From: Shimia sp965227725 | GTDB taxonomy: Bacteria; Pseudomonadota; Alphaproteobacteria; Rhodobacterales; Rhodobacteraceae | NCBI RefSeq assembly: GCF_965227725.1 | Contig: NZ_CBDDGH010000004.1 | Coordinates: 62,001-126,000 of the forward strand | DNA: 64,000 nucleotides | Reading direction: 5' to 3' | Notes under the pieces: generated by a model | What the model was told of the DNA's origin: nothing | The model's database searches: none | What the model saw: only the letters and a program-made list of their open reading frames with translations | Shown: one piece after another, positions 63,930 through 64,000 of the stretch | How the letters are laid out: every line of letters starts with the position of its first letter | Numbering within the stretch: the stretch's first letter is position 1 | Translations under genes and position numbers: made by a program

Positions 63930-64000
63930 ATGCCCAACGCCCTGCCCTGCTTTGACCTCTCCGGCCAAAATGCCCTGATCACCGGCAGCACTGACGGGCT
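63930..64000 (+). CDS. Short-chain dehydrogenase/reductase, N-terminal fragment
   Basis: Starts at ATG 63930 (AAAGGA upstream) and runs off the window. The first 23 residues, MPNALPCFDLSGQNALITGS, then TDG, carry the start of the Rossmann TGxxxGIG motif, close to gluconate-5-dehydrogenase-type enzymes. Substrate cannot be judged. Confidence 0.8.
   Translation, partial: MPNALPCFDLSGQNALITGSTDG

Noticed and set aside
1..64000. CRISPR array
   Set aside because: I saw no series of regularly spaced short repeats and no cas genes.

Overview
The window is chromosomal DNA, about 60% G+C by eye, from an alphaproteobacterium, most likely a Roseobacter-group member of the Rhodobacteraceae. This rests on protein character (dnaE, map, fadH, M20 amidohydrolase), on the translation and RNA housekeeping run UPF0262 - low-molecular-weight phosphatase - infA - maf - RNase E/G - yacG at the right end, and on an intergenic repeat flanking dnaE of a kind I associate with this group. 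Genus cannot be fixed without a search.

Layout. 0-8 kb: end of an EAL phosphodiesterase, a TetR regulator divergent from an AhpD-like protein with two operator palindromes between them, slyX, dnaE and fadH. 8-20 kb: LysR regulator, sulfotransferase divergent from a branching-type glycosyltransferase, a lone ABC ATPase, zinc-finger protein, histidine-phosphatase-fold protein, M20 amidohydrolase, WGR protein, OmpA-like protein, AhpD-like protein, GNAT, CinA-type protein, sfsA and map. 20-27.6 kb: a catabolic locus (flavin oxidoreductase, two tautomerase-superfamily proteins, AraC regulator, GMC oxidoreductase, acyl-CoA synthetase). Both of its divergent transcription units carry the same 31-bp putative AraC operator. 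27.8-33 kb: exported caspase-like protein with an OmpA protein, a lipoprotein with a peptidoglycan-binding domain, and a chemoreceptor. 33-38.8 kb: a sulfide/persulfide operon (YgaP-like membrane protein, persulfide dioxygenase, phosphatase/rhodanese-like-SQR fusion, SulP transporter) behind a Crp/Fnr regulator and a perfect 19-bp palindrome.

About 40-56 kb looks like an accessory island. It has lower and uneven G+C, long non-coding stretches, two IS3-family elements (one a relic, one with a broken transposase), a broken glycosyltransferase, a small dTDP-3-amino-sugar/glycan cassette, an orphan LuxR regulator, a phage-like amidase and a 965-aa probably secreted protein. It ends in an unfamiliar three-gene module: a 36-aa exported peptide, a nine-helix membrane protein and a solute-binding-protein-like receptor. 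This module is my best candidate for an undescribed system.

56-64 kb returns to ordinary chromosome: a PhzF fusion, an exported alpha/beta hydrolase and a PNPOx-like flavoprotein divergent from a LysR regulator, then tRNA-Phe(GAA), the yacG-to-UPF0262 operon and the start of a short-chain dehydrogenase.
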